Source of the DNA: Kitasatospora terrestris
GTDB lineage: Bacteria; Actinomycetota; Actinomycetes; Streptomycetales; Streptomycetaceae
NCBI RefSeq assembly: GCF_039542905.1
Contig: NZ_BAABIS010000001.1
Coordinates: 2,170,001 to 2,234,000 of the forward strand
DNA length: 64,000 nucleotides
Reading direction: 5' to 3'
Position numbers and translations under genes: made by a program. Of this stretch, positions 33,700 to 42,070 are shown in pieces. Numbering within the stretch: the first letter of the stretch is position 1; each line of letters begins with the position of its first letter. The notes below the pieces were generated by a model that was not told the DNA's origin, made no database searches, and was given only the letters and a program-made list of their open reading frames with translations.

Positions 33700-35333
33700 C
33701 CAAGGCCGACCTGGTCTTCACCAACGGTCCCGTCCACACCGGCGACCCCGCCCGCACCCGGGCCACCAGCCTCGCCGTCACCGGCGAGCGGATCACCGCC
33801 GTCGGCCACGACGAGGTCCGCGAACTCGTCGGCCCCGGCACCGAGGTCGTCGACCTGGACGGCAGGCTGCTGCTCGCCGGCTTCCAGGACTCGCACGTCC
33901 ACGCGGTGTTCGGCGGCGCCGAGCTCGCCCAGTGCGACCTCACCGGCACCGTCGGCGTCGACGACTACCTCGCCCGGATCCGCGCCTTCGCCGCCGCCAA
34001 CCCCGAGCGCGCGTGGATCACCGGCAGCGGCTGGTCCATGGAGAGCTTCGCGGGCGGCCTGCCCACCCGGCAGCTGATCGACTCCGTCGTCCCCGACCGG
34101 CCCGTCTACCTCACCAACCGCGACCACCACGGCGCCTGGGCCAACACCCGCGCCCTCGAACTCGCCGGCCTCACCCGCGACACCCCCGATCCCGCCGACG
34201 GCCGGATCGAGCGCGAGGCCGACGGCACCCCCAGCGGCGTCCTCCAGGAGGGCGCCACCGGCCTGGTCGCCCGGCTGATCCCGCCCAGCACCGCCGCCGA
34301 CCGCCTGGCCGGCCTGCACCGGGCCCAGCAGTTGCTGCACTCCCTCGGCATCACCGGCTGGCAGGACGCCCTGCTCGGCGTCTTCAACGGCCAGCCCGAC
34401 CCTTCCGACGCGTACCGCACCGCCGCCCTCGACGGCACCCTCACCGCCCGTGTCACCGGCGCCCTCTGGTGGGACCGCGAGCGCGGCGCCGAGCAGATCC
34501 CCGAACTCGTGGAGCGCCGGGCCGCGTTGAGCACCGGGCGGTTCCGGGCCGGCTCGGTGAAGATCATGCAGGACGGCATCGCCGAGAACTTCACCGCCGC
34601 CATGACCAGCCCCTACCTGGACGGCTGCGGCTGCGCCACCGCCAACTCCGGCCTCAGCTTCGTCGATCCGGCCGCGCTGCGGTCCCACGTCACCGACCTC
34701 GACGCGCTCGACTTCCAGGTGCACTTCCACGCGCTCGGCGACCGCGCCGTCCGCGAGGCGCTGGACGCGGTCGAGGCCGCCGTCGCCGCCAACGGCCGGC
34801 GCGGCAACCGCCACCACCTCGCCCACCTGCAGGTCGTCCACCCCGACGACATCGCGCGCTTCGCCCGGCTCGGCGCGATCGCCAACATCCAACCGCTGTG
34901 GGCCGCCCACGAGCCGCAGATGGACGAGCTCACCATCCCGTTCCTCGGGCCCGAACGCGCCGCCTGGCAGTACCCGTTCGGCTCGCTGTACCGGGCCGGC
35001 GCCACGCTCTGCGCCGGCAGCGACTGGCCCGTCTCCAGCCCCGACCCGCTGGCCGGCATCCACGTCGCCGTCAACCGGATGGAACCCGACGCGACCGACG
35101 GGCGGGTCTTCCTCCCCGAGCAGCGCCTCGCCCTCACCAGCGCGATCGCCGCCTACACCGCCGGGTCCGCCCACGTCAACGGCCACCCCGACGCCGGCAG
35201 CCTCCAGCCCGGCCACCTCGCCGACCTCGTCGTCCTCGACCGGGACATCCTCACGGCCGACCCTCTCACCATCGCCGACACCAAGGTGGAACGCACGTAC
35301 GTCGGCGGCCGGTTGGTCCACAGCCGGGACTGA
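33696..35333 (+). CDS. Amidohydrolase (YtcJ/NfdA-like)
   Basis: Metal-dependent hydrolase of 545 residues in the amidohydrolase_3 group, which includes N-substituted formamide deformylase. Metal ligands H67 and H69 are in QDSHVHAVFGG; the second region is DALDFQVHFHALGDRAVREA and a later one NRHHLAHLQVVHPDD; a typical ending region is CAGSDWPVSSPDPLAGIHVA. ATG 33696 overlaps the permease stop (ATGA). Acts in the cytoplasm on substrate imported by that permease. Exact substrate unknown. Confidence 0.9.
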   Translation: MTKADLVFTNGPVHTGDPARTRATSLAVTGERITAVGHDEVRELVGPGTEVVDLDGRLLLAGFQDSHVHAVFGGAELAQCDLTGTVGVDDYLARIRAFAAANPERAWITGSGWSMESFAGGLPTRQLIDSVVPDRPVYLTNRDHHGAWANTRALELAGLTRDTPDPADGRIEREADGTPSGVLQEGATGLVARLIPPSTAADRLAGLHRAQQLLHSLGITGWQDALLGVFNGQPDPSDAYRTAALDGTLTARVTGALWWDRERGAEQIPELVERRAALSTGRFRAGSVKIMQDGIAENFTAAMTSPYLDGCGCATANSGLSFVDPAALRSHVTDLDALDFQVHFHALGDRAVREALDAVEAAVAANGRRGNRHHLAHLQVVHPDDIARFARLGAIANIQPLWAAHEPQMDELTIPFLGPERAAWQYPFGSLYRAGATLCAGSDWPVSSPDPLAGIHVAVNRMEPDATDGRVFLPEQRLALTSAIAAYTAGSAHVNGHPDAGSLQPGHLADLVVLDRDILTADPLTIADTKVERTYVGGRLVHSRD

Positions 35334-35346
35334 CGCGGACCCGCCG

Positions 35347-35372
35347 CTCCGCGCCCCGCCAGGGGCGCGGAG
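35347..35372. terminator. Terminator between amidohydrolase and LacI genes
   Basis: CTCCGCGCCCC (35347-35357) pairs perfectly with GGGGCGCGGAG (35362-35372) around a GCCA loop, between two convergent units. Confidence 0.8.
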
Positions 35373-35430
35373 AACCGCGCGAGCGACCCGCCGCGCACTC
35401 GCGGCCGCCGACGGCGGGCACGCCCCGCGC

Positions 35431-36438
35431 TCAGCGCAGCGAACTGGCCCGGAGCGTCAGCTCCGTCCGGACCAGCCGTCCCGTCGGCGCGGGGTCGCCG
35501 CTCTCCAGGGCCGCGACCAGCAGCTCCACCCCCGCCTCGGCGACCTGGGTGGGCCGGAGGCTGAGCGTGCTGACCGGCGGGTCGGCGTGCTCGGCCGAAC
35601 CGTCCTCGCCGGCGCACACCACCAGCAGGTCCCGCGGCACGGCCAGCCCGTGCCGCCGCGCGGCGTCGAGCACCAGCGGCGGCGCCACCTCCGCGACCAC
35701 GAACAGCGCGTCCGCCCCACCCCCCAACGCCCGTTCGACGGCGGCGACCACCGCCCCGTTCCCGGGCCGCTCCGCCAGCACCGACCGATCCTCCACCCGC
35801 CGCTCCTCGCACCAGGACCGGTACGCCTCCCCCGACTCGCGGTGGAACCGGGTCCGCGCGTCCTGCGACACGAAGGCGATCCGCCCCGCCCCCTGCTCCC
35901 GCAGGTGGTCGAGGACCCCTCGGACCGCCTCGACCGTGTCGATGTCCACCCAGTGCGCGCCTTCGCGCCCCTCCACGGACCGGTCCGTGAAGAGCGGGAT
36001 CCGCGCCTGCAGGAAGTCCTCCACCAGCGGGTCGTCGATCAGCGGGTCGGCGACGATCGCCGCGTCCAGCGGCAGGTCGTTCCACTCGTCGGGCGTGGCG
36101 CCGCTGGGCAGCAGCACCAGCGCGTAGCCGTGTTCCAGGGCCGCGGTCGCCGTGGCGCTGGTGAGCTGCGCGAAGTAGGGCGATTCCATGTACGACCCGG
36201 CCCCGGCCGGGTATTCGCCGACCGCGAAGCCGATCAGCCGCGCGTGACCCGCGCGCAGCAGCCGGGCGGTGGCGTTGGGCCGGTAGCCGAGCGCGCGTGC
36301 GGCTTCACGGGCGCGTTCCCGGACGGCGGGTGAGAGCCGGCCGGTGCCGTTGAGGGCGGCGGAGACGGTGGTCTTGGACAGGCCGGCCTCGCGGGCCACG
36401 TCGACGAGCCGGATCCGGGGGCGCGGGGTGTCGGTCAT
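35431..36438 (-). CDS. LacI-family transcriptional repressor
   Basis: A 335-residue LacI/GalR protein. DNA-binding domain at residues 8-55 (IRLVDVAREAGLSKTTVSAA, LNGTGRLSP) with a hinge helix, then a periplasmic-binding-protein-like ligand domain ending at LTLRASSLR. It diverges from the peptide-type ABC operon and faces a perfect palindromic operator at 36539-36556, so it very likely represses that operon. Most LacI proteins bind sugars, yet this one guards a dipeptide-type transporter and an amidase, an unusual pairing. Confidence 0.92.
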   Translation of the reverse strand: MTDTPRPRIRLVDVAREAGLSKTTVSAALNGTGRLSPAVRERAREAARALGYRPNATARLLRAGHARLIGFAVGEYPAGAGSYMESPYFAQLTSATATAALEHGYALVLLPSGATPDEWNDLPLDAAIVADPLIDDPLVEDFLQARIPLFTDRSVEGREGAHWVDIDTVEAVRGVLDHLREQGAGRIAFVSQDARTRFHRESGEAYRSWCEERRVEDRSVLAERPGNGAVVAAVERALGGGADALFVVAEVAPPLVLDAARRHGLAVPRDLLVVCAGEDGSAEHADPPVSTLSLRPTQVAEAGVELLVAALESGDPAPTGRLVRTELTLRASSLR

Positions 36439-36501
36439 GCACCGAATGCTGCCAGCCCGGCCCGCCCGCCGTCACCCCTCCTCCGGCGCCCCCGCCACCT
36501 T

Positions 36502-36564
36502 TGCAAAACCGTTCCCGCAAACCGTGTCGCACCCCTTGTGCGGGAACGTTCCCGCATCAATACT
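36502..36564 (+). promoter_or_regulatory. LacI operators and promoter of the ABC/amidase operon
   Basis: TGCGGGAACGTTCCCGCA (36539-36556) is a perfect 18-bp palindrome with the central CG typical of LacI operators. A second copy with an intact right half (GTTCCCGCA, 36511-36519) lies 37 bp upstream. TTGTGC (36536-36541) and AATACT (36559-36564) are 17 bp apart, so the perfect operator fills the promoter spacer. Confidence 0.8.
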
Positions 36565-36627
36565 CCTCAGCACTTCCCCAGCACGCTCCCCAGCACCCCG
36601 CCAACCCCTGAAAGGGGTGGACCCGCC

Positions 36628-38253
36628 ATGCGCGTCCCCAGACCGGCCGCCCTGCTGGCCGCCACCGCCCTGGCCCTCGCCACCGCCGCCTGCTCCGGCG
36701 CGGCCAGGCCGACGGCCACCGACGCGGCGTACACCGCCGCGCCCGACACCCCGCCCGCCAAGGGGCCGATCGCGTCGTTCACCTGGTCGCTCTACGCGGA
36801 GCCGTACTCGCTCGACTACGCGCAGGCCTTCGACTACCCGCCGAACACCGTGCTGGCGAACGTCTGCGAGCAGCTGTTCCGGGTCACCCCGGACCTGAGG
36901 ATCGAGCCGTCGCTCGCCCTGAAGTCCACCAACCCGGACCCGCTGACCTGGGTGTACACCCTGCGCGAGGGCGTGAAGTTCCACGACGGCGCGACGATGA
37001 CCGCCGACGACGTGGTGGCGAGCCTGCAGCGGCACCTCGACCCGGCGACCGGTTCGACCTGGGGGTCGGCGTTCAAGAACGTCTCCTCGATCGAGAAGAC
37101 CGGCCCGCTGGAGGTGACCATCCGCCTCACCAAGCCGGACGTGCTGCTGAACGAGCTGCTCGCCGCCTCCCCCGGCACCGTCGAGTCGGCGGCCCACCTG
37201 GCCAAGGCGGGCAAGGACTACGGCTCCCCGCAGGGCGGGGTGGACTGCACCGGCCCGTACGCGATCGACAGCTGGGCGCAGGGCGAGAGCCTGACCCTGA
37301 AGAAGAACCCGGCCTACTGGGACGCGAAGCTCGCGCCCAAGGCCGACAGCGTGAAGTTCGTCTTCATCAACGACCCCACGGCCCGGGCCAACGCCTGGCT
37401 GTCGGGCACCGTCGACGGCGGCTACATGGTGCCCACCTCCTCGCTGGCGCAGCTGCGCTCGACCGGTCAGGGCAAGCTGTACTTCGGCCCGAACACCGCC
37501 GCCAGCGAGCTCGCGGTGCTCGACTTCAAGGGCACCCTCGCCGACCTGAAGGTCCGCCGGGCGCTCTCCATGGCGCTGGACCGCGCCTCCATGGTCAAGG
37601 CCGCGGTGGGCGGGATCGGCACCCCGGCCAAGGCGCCGTCCGCCCGCGCCGCGTGGGCGACCGCCCCGGACCGGACCGAGGGCTACTTCGCCGCGCTCCC
37701 CGAGCCGGCGTACGACGTGGCGGCCGCCGAGAAGCTGGTCCGGGAGGCCGGCGCGAGCGGCAAGAAGGTGGTCCTGGCGACCAGTTCGCTGGCGCCCGAG
37801 ATCAGCGTGGTCGCCAACGCCGTGCAGGCGGCGGGCCGGCGGATCGGCCTGGACGTGGAGCTGAAGCCGGTCGCGCCGGACCAGTACACCTCGCTGTTCA
37901 CCGACCCGAACGCCCGGGCCGGCCTGGACCTGGTGATCACCAACGGCTACACCAACAGCCCGGACCCGCTGGAGTTCTACCAGTCGTTCCACACCGGCGA
38001 CTTCGCCAACTACGGCAACTGGTCCGACCCCGAGTTCGACAGGCTCTTCGACCGCGCGGTGGCCGCCGCCGACCCGGCCGCCCGGGCCGACCTGACCGCC
38101 GAGCTGCAGAAGATCGCGGTCCGCGAACTGGTCGCCATCCCGCTCTACGAGTCGCCGTACACCGTCTTCCTCGGCTCCAGGATCGCCGGTGCCACGGCGA
38201 GCATCTCGTCGCTGTACTACCCGTGGGCCGCGACGATCGGCGCCGCGCGCTGA
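36628..38253 (+). CDS. ABC transporter substrate-binding lipoprotein (OppA/DppA type)
   Basis: Extracytoplasmic binding protein of 541 residues, SBP family 5. Signal peptide with lipobox TAAC, lipidated C22. Family signature regions are LAPDL-type RVTPDLRIEPSLALKSTNPD and VYTLREGVKFHDGATMTADD. The start ATG 36628 has AAAGGGGTGG upstream. Followed without gap by two permeases, two ATPases and an amidase, all under the LacI-type operator. Ligand could be a peptide, amide-containing compound or an oligosaccharide; a LacI regulator leaves sugar open. Confidence 0.9.
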   Translation: MRVPRPAALLAATALALATAACSGAARPTATDAAYTAAPDTPPAKGPIASFTWSLYAEPYSLDYAQAFDYPPNTVLANVCEQLFRVTPDLRIEPSLALKSTNPDPLTWVYTLREGVKFHDGATMTADDVVASLQRHLDPATGSTWGSAFKNVSSIEKTGPLEVTIRLTKPDVLLNELLAASPGTVESAAHLAKAGKDYGSPQGGVDCTGPYAIDSWAQGESLTLKKNPAYWDAKLAPKADSVKFVFINDPTARANAWLSGTVDGGYMVPTSSLAQLRSTGQGKLYFGPNTAASELAVLDFKGTLADLKVRRALSMALDRASMVKAAVGGIGTPAKAPSARAAWATAPDRTEGYFAALPEPAYDVAAAEKLVREAGASGKKVVLATSSLAPEISVVANAVQAAGRRIGLDVELKPVAPDQYTSLFTDPNARAGLDLVITNGYTNSPDPLEFYQSFHTGDFANYGNWSDPEFDRLFDRAVAAADPAARADLTAELQKIAVRELVAIPLYESPYTVFLGSRIAGATASISSLYYPWAATIGAAR

Positions 38254-39215
38254 TGGCCCGCTACCTCCTCGGCCGGCTCCTCGGGTTGGCGGGGGTGCTG
38301 CTGGCGACCTCGTTCCTGGTCTTCAGCGCCGTGCACCTCGCCCCCGGGGACCCGGTGGCCTTCCTGCTCAACGGGCGCCCGGCCTCGCCCGCCACGGTCG
38401 CCGCGCTGCGCGCCCAGTACCACCTGGACGACCCGTTCCTCACCCAGTACCTGAAGTGGCTCGGCGGCGTGCTGCACGGCGACTTCGGCCGCTCGGTGCA
38501 GTTCCGCCAGGACGTCGGCGCGCTGATCGGCGCCCGGCTGCCCGGCACCCTGCTGCTGGTCGGGTACGCGGCGCTGCTGGTCGCCGTCGGCGGCGTGCTG
38601 CTCGGCGTGCTGGCGGCGCTGCGCCCCGGCCCGCTGGACCGCGCGGTGCTGATCGGCACCGGGGTGGCCACCGCCACCCCGCCGTTCGTCTCCGCGATCG
38701 CCCTGGTCTCGCTGTTCTCGGTGCAGTTGGGGTGGTTCCCCGGCCCGGGCTCGACCGGCAGCGGCCTCGGCGGCCGGCTGTACCACCTGACGCTGCCCGC
38801 GTTCGCGCTGGCCGTCACCCTGGCCGGCCTGCTGGCCCGGGTGACCCGCTCCGCGATGCTCGACGAACTGGGCCGCGAGCACGTCGAGGTGTCGCGCTCC
38901 CGCGGCGTCGCGGGCCGCTCGGTGGTGCGCCGGCACGTGCTGCGCAACGCGCTCGGCCCGATCGTCACGGTCGGCGGCACCATGCTGGCCGGCCTGCTGG
39001 TCTCCACCTCGATCGTGGAGACCGCGTTCAACGTCACGGGGGTGGGCCAACTGCTGGTCCAGTCGGTCTCGGTGAAGGACTTCCCGGTGGTGCAGGCGGT
39101 CACCCTGCTGGTGGTCGCCGCGTTCGCGGCGGTCAACCTGGCCGTGGACCTGCTCGCCCCGCTGATCGACCCCCGGCTCACCCTGCGCCGCGGGGCGAAG
39201 GGAGGGACCGCATGA
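38253..39215 (+). CDS. ABC transporter permease (DppB/OppB type)
   Basis: First transmembrane subunit, 320 residues, with the DppB N-terminus MARYLLGRLLGLAGVLLATS and HLAPGDPVAFLL. Six membrane segments; EAA region is HVEVSRSRGVAGRSVVRRHV. ATG 38253 uses the A of the upstream TGA (TGATG), so it is tightly coupled to the binding-protein gene. Confidence 0.92.
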   Translation: MARYLLGRLLGLAGVLLATSFLVFSAVHLAPGDPVAFLLNGRPASPATVAALRAQYHLDDPFLTQYLKWLGGVLHGDFGRSVQFRQDVGALIGARLPGTLLLVGYAALLVAVGGVLLGVLAALRPGPLDRAVLIGTGVATATPPFVSAIALVSLFSVQLGWFPGPGSTGSGLGGRLYHLTLPAFALAVTLAGLLARVTRSAMLDELGREHVEVSRSRGVAGRSVVRRHVLRNALGPIVTVGGTMLAGLLVSTSIVETAFNVTGVGQLLVQSVSVKDFPVVQAVTLLVVAAFAAVNLAVDLLAPLIDPRLTLRRGAKGGTA

Positions 39216-40081
39216 CCGCCACCGCGCTGCCCGAACTGCGCCGCCGGCCCGGCGGGCGGGCCCTGGCCCTGCTCGGCCGGGGGCCGCTGTTCACCGCCGC
39301 CCTGCTGGTGCTGCTCGCCCTGGTCCTGGTCGCGGTCGGCGCCCCGCTGCTCGCCCCGGCCGACCCCGAGGCGCTCGACCTCGGCGCCTCCCTGGTCGGC
39401 AGCAGCGCCGACCACCTGCTCGGCACCGACCAGTCCGGCCGCGACGTGCTCTCCCGGCTGCTCTTCGGCGCCCGGACCGGCCTGCTCGGCCCGCTGCTGG
39501 TGGTCGGCCTGTCCACGCTGCTGGGCACCCTGCTCGGGGTGCTGGCCGGCTGGCGCGGCGGCTGGGCGGACGCCCTGCTCTCGCGCACCATGGACCTGGT
39601 CTTCTCCTTCCCCGGCCTGCTGCTGGCGATCATGTTCGTGGCGGTGTTCGGCTCCGGGATGACCGCGCCGGTGATCGCCATGTCGGTCGCCTACACCCCG
39701 TACGTGGGACGCCTGGTGCGCGGCATCGCCCGGCAGGAGAAGGCCCGCCCGTACCTGGAGTCGTACCTGGTCCAGGGCTGGTCCGGCTGGACGATCTGCC
39801 TGCGGCACCTGCTGCCCAACATCGCGCCGACGGTCTTCGCCCAGTGCGCGATGAACTTCGGCTACGCGCTGATGGACCTCGCCGCGCTCTCCTTCCTCGG
39901 CTTCGGCGTGCAGCCGCCCGCCGCGGACTGGGGCGCGATGATCAACGAAGGGCAGTCGGCGCTCCAGCAGGGCGCGATGCTGCCCGCGCTCGCGCCGTCC
40001 GCGTGCATCGTGCTCGCCGTGGTGGCGTTCGGCATCGTCGGCGAGGGCCTCGCCGACCGAGTGGCAAGGCGGGAGCGGTGA
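39212..40081 (+). CDS. ABC transporter permease (DppC/OppC type)
   Basis: Second transmembrane subunit, 289 residues. The DppC signature LLGTDQSGRDVLSRLLFGAR lies after the first membrane segment, and the C-terminal region LSFLGFGVQPPAADWGAMIN is diagnostic. Start overlaps the preceding stop by four bases (ATGA); its own stop overlaps the next ATG (TGATG). Confidence 0.93.
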   Translation: MTATALPELRRRPGGRALALLGRGPLFTAALLVLLALVLVAVGAPLLAPADPEALDLGASLVGSSADHLLGTDQSGRDVLSRLLFGARTGLLGPLLVVGLSTLLGTLLGVLAGWRGGWADALLSRTMDLVFSFPGLLLAIMFVAVFGSGMTAPVIAMSVAYTPYVGRLVRGIARQEKARPYLESYLVQGWSGWTICLRHLLPNIAPTVFAQCAMNFGYALMDLAALSFLGFGVQPPAADWGAMINEGQSALQQGAMLPALAPSACIVLAVVAFGIVGEGLADRVARRER

Positions 40082-41058
40082 TGACCGACCATCGGAACGT
40101 CCTGGAGGTCGACGGGCTCACCGTCCAACTCCCCGAGGGCCAGGCCGCCCGGCCGATCCTGGACGGGGTCACCCTGCACGTGCGGCCCGGCGAGACGGTC
40201 GGCCTGGTCGGCGAGTCCGGCTCCGGCAAGTCGGTGGCCTGCCGCAGCGTCCTCGGCCTGCTCCCCGAGGGCGCCCGCGCCGACGGGCGGATCCGGGTCG
40301 GCGGGCGCGAGGTGCTCGACCTCGGCCCCGCCGGGCTGCGCGACCTGCGCGCCCGCCGGGTCGCCATGGTCTTCCAGGACCCGCGCGCCTCGATCAACCC
40401 GCTGCGCCGGGTCGGCGACTTCCTCACCGAGGGCCTGCGCGCCGCCGGGACGCCCGCCGCCGAGGCCGCCGCCCGCGCCGAGGAACTGCTCGACGCGGTC
40501 GGCGTCCGCGACCCGCACGGCGCGCTGCGCCGCTACCCGCACCAGTTCTCCGGCGGCATGCTGCAGCGCGTGGTGATCGCCGCCGCGCTCGCCGGACAGC
40601 CCGAACTGCTGCTCGCCGACGAGCCCACCACCGCACTGGACGTCACCACCCAGGCCGAGGTGATCGCCGTCCTCACCCGGCTGCAGGCCGACCGCGGCAC
40701 CGGCATGCTCTTCGTCACCCACGACCTGGAGCTCGCCTCAGCCGTCTGCGACCGGATCTACGTGATGTACGCCGGCCGGATCGTCGAGGAGCGCGCCGTC
40801 ACCGAGCTCTTCGCCCGGCCCCGGCACCCGTACACCGCCGGACTGCTCGCCTGCACGCCCCGGCTGGAGCCCGGCGCCGCCCCGCCCCGGCCGATCCCCG
40901 GCCGCCCGGTCTCGCTCGCCGAGGCCCCGGCCGGCTGCGCGTTCGCCGCCCGCTGCGCGCACGCCGAGGACCGCTGCCGCACCGAGCCCCCCGCCCTCAC
41001 CCCGCACGGCCCGGGCCTCGCCGCCTGCCACCGCGCCGACGAAGGGATCCTCCCGTGA
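40081..41058 (+). CDS. ABC transporter ATP-binding protein (DppD type)
   Basis: First ATPase, 325 residues. Walker A GESGSGKS, signature FSGGMLQRVVIA, Walker B LLLADEPTTALD, H-loop VTHDLELA. The C-terminus carries the oligopeptide-type Cys-rich extension (GCAFAARCAHAEDRC ... ACHRADE) that can bind an Fe-S cluster in related proteins. Starts on the A of the upstream TGA. Confidence 0.93.
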   Translation: MTDHRNVLEVDGLTVQLPEGQAARPILDGVTLHVRPGETVGLVGESGSGKSVACRSVLGLLPEGARADGRIRVGGREVLDLGPAGLRDLRARRVAMVFQDPRASINPLRRVGDFLTEGLRAAGTPAAEAAARAEELLDAVGVRDPHGALRRYPHQFSGGMLQRVVIAAALAGQPELLLADEPTTALDVTTQAEVIAVLTRLQADRGTGMLFVTHDLELASAVCDRIYVMYAGRIVEERAVTELFARPRHPYTAGLLACTPRLEPGAAPPRPIPGRPVSLAEAPAGCAFAARCAHAEDRCRTEPPALTPHGPGLAACHRADEGILP

Positions 41059-41237
41059 CCCGCCCCCGCCACCCCGGCCCCACCACGCCCGCCGGCCGCC
41101 CCGCGCGCAGCGCGCGGCGCCCCCGCCTCCCGGCCACCGGCCCATCCGCTGCCGCTCCCCGGCCCCTCGGCCACGCGGCCGCCACCCGGTCCCGCTCCGC
41201 GGGGGCGTCCGCCCCGACCGCCGGGAGGCGGCCGTGA
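41055..41237 (+). CDS. Low-complexity 60-codon frame between the two ATPase genes
   Basis: A GTG-started frame overlaps both neighbours by exactly four bases (GTGA at 41055 and 41234). The encoded peptide is almost only Pro, Ala, Arg, Ser, Gly and Thr (MTRPRHPGPTTPAGRPARSA), with no recognisable domain. The end overlaps look like real coupling, but the composition is what frame-open GC-rich spacer gives by chance. It may merely be a spacer with GGGAGG for the next gene. Confidence 0.25.
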   Translation: MTRPRHPGPTTPAGRPARSARRPRLPATGPSAAAPRPLGHAAATRSRSAGASAPTAGRRP

Positions 41238-42070
41238 CCACCGCCCCCTCCGGCCTGCTGGTCTCCGGTCTCGGCAAGCGTTTCGGCCCGCACACCGCCG
41301 TCGACGACGTCTCCTTCACCCTGCCGCCGGGCGGCTCGCTCGGCATCGTCGGCGAGTCCGGCTGCGGCAAGACCACCACCGCCCGGATGCTGGTCGGCCT
41401 GGAGACCCCGGACACCGGCACCGTGCTGCTCGACGGCCGCGACCGTTCGGCCCGTCCGCGCGGCCGGGCCGAACGGCTGGCCCGCGCCCGTGAGATCCAG
41501 ATGGTCTTCCAGGACCCGTACCTCTCGCTCGACCCCCGGATCACCGTCCGGGACTGCGTCGAGGAGGTGCTGCGGCTGCACTCCCCGCTGACCGCCGCCG
41601 CCCGCCGCGACCGGGCCGCCGACCTGCTCGACCGGGTCGGCCTCGGCGAGCGCGAGGCGGCCGCGCTGCCCCGCCGGCTCTCCGGCGGACAGCGCCAACG
41701 CGTGGCCATCGCAAGGGCGTTGGCCGCCGAGCCGAAGGTGCTGATCCTGGACGAGGCGGTCGCCGCACTGGACGTGTCGATCCAGGCGCAGATCCTCGAC
41801 CTGCTGGCCGGCATCCGCCGGGACACCGGCCTGTCCTTCCTCTTCGTCAGCCACGACCTGGCCGTGGTCCGCCACCTCACCGACCGGATCTGCGTGCTGC
41901 GGGCCGGCCGGGTGGTCGAGTCCGGCGCCACCGAGGCCGTCCTGGGCAACCCCCGACACCCGTACACCCGGCTGCTGTTGGCCTCCGTCCCCCGCCCCGG
42001 CTGGCGTCCGGAGCACATCGCCGAGCAGCGCCGCTCCCTGGCCGCCCCCACCGAGGACCTGGTGCCATGA
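41234..42070 (+). CDS. ABC transporter ATP-binding protein (DppF type)
   Basis: Second ATPase, 278 residues. Walker A GESGCGKT, signature LSGGQRQRVAIARALA, Walker B VLILDEAVAALD (Ala-Val in place of the common Pro-Thr/Val), H-loop VSHDLAVV. It is shorter than usual because it lacks the Cys-rich C-terminal extension. GGGAGG precedes GTG 41234. Stop overlaps the amidase start. Confidence 0.92.
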   Translation: MTTAPSGLLVSGLGKRFGPHTAVDDVSFTLPPGGSLGIVGESGCGKTTTARMLVGLETPDTGTVLLDGRDRSARPRGRAERLARAREIQMVFQDPYLSLDPRITVRDCVEEVLRLHSPLTAAARRDRAADLLDRVGLGEREAAALPRRLSGGQRQRVAIARALAAEPKVLILDEAVAALDVSIQAQILDLLAGIRRDTGLSFLFVSHDLAVVRHLTDRICVLRAGRVVESGATEAVLGNPRHPYTRLLLASVPRPGWRPEHIAEQRRSLAAPTEDLVP

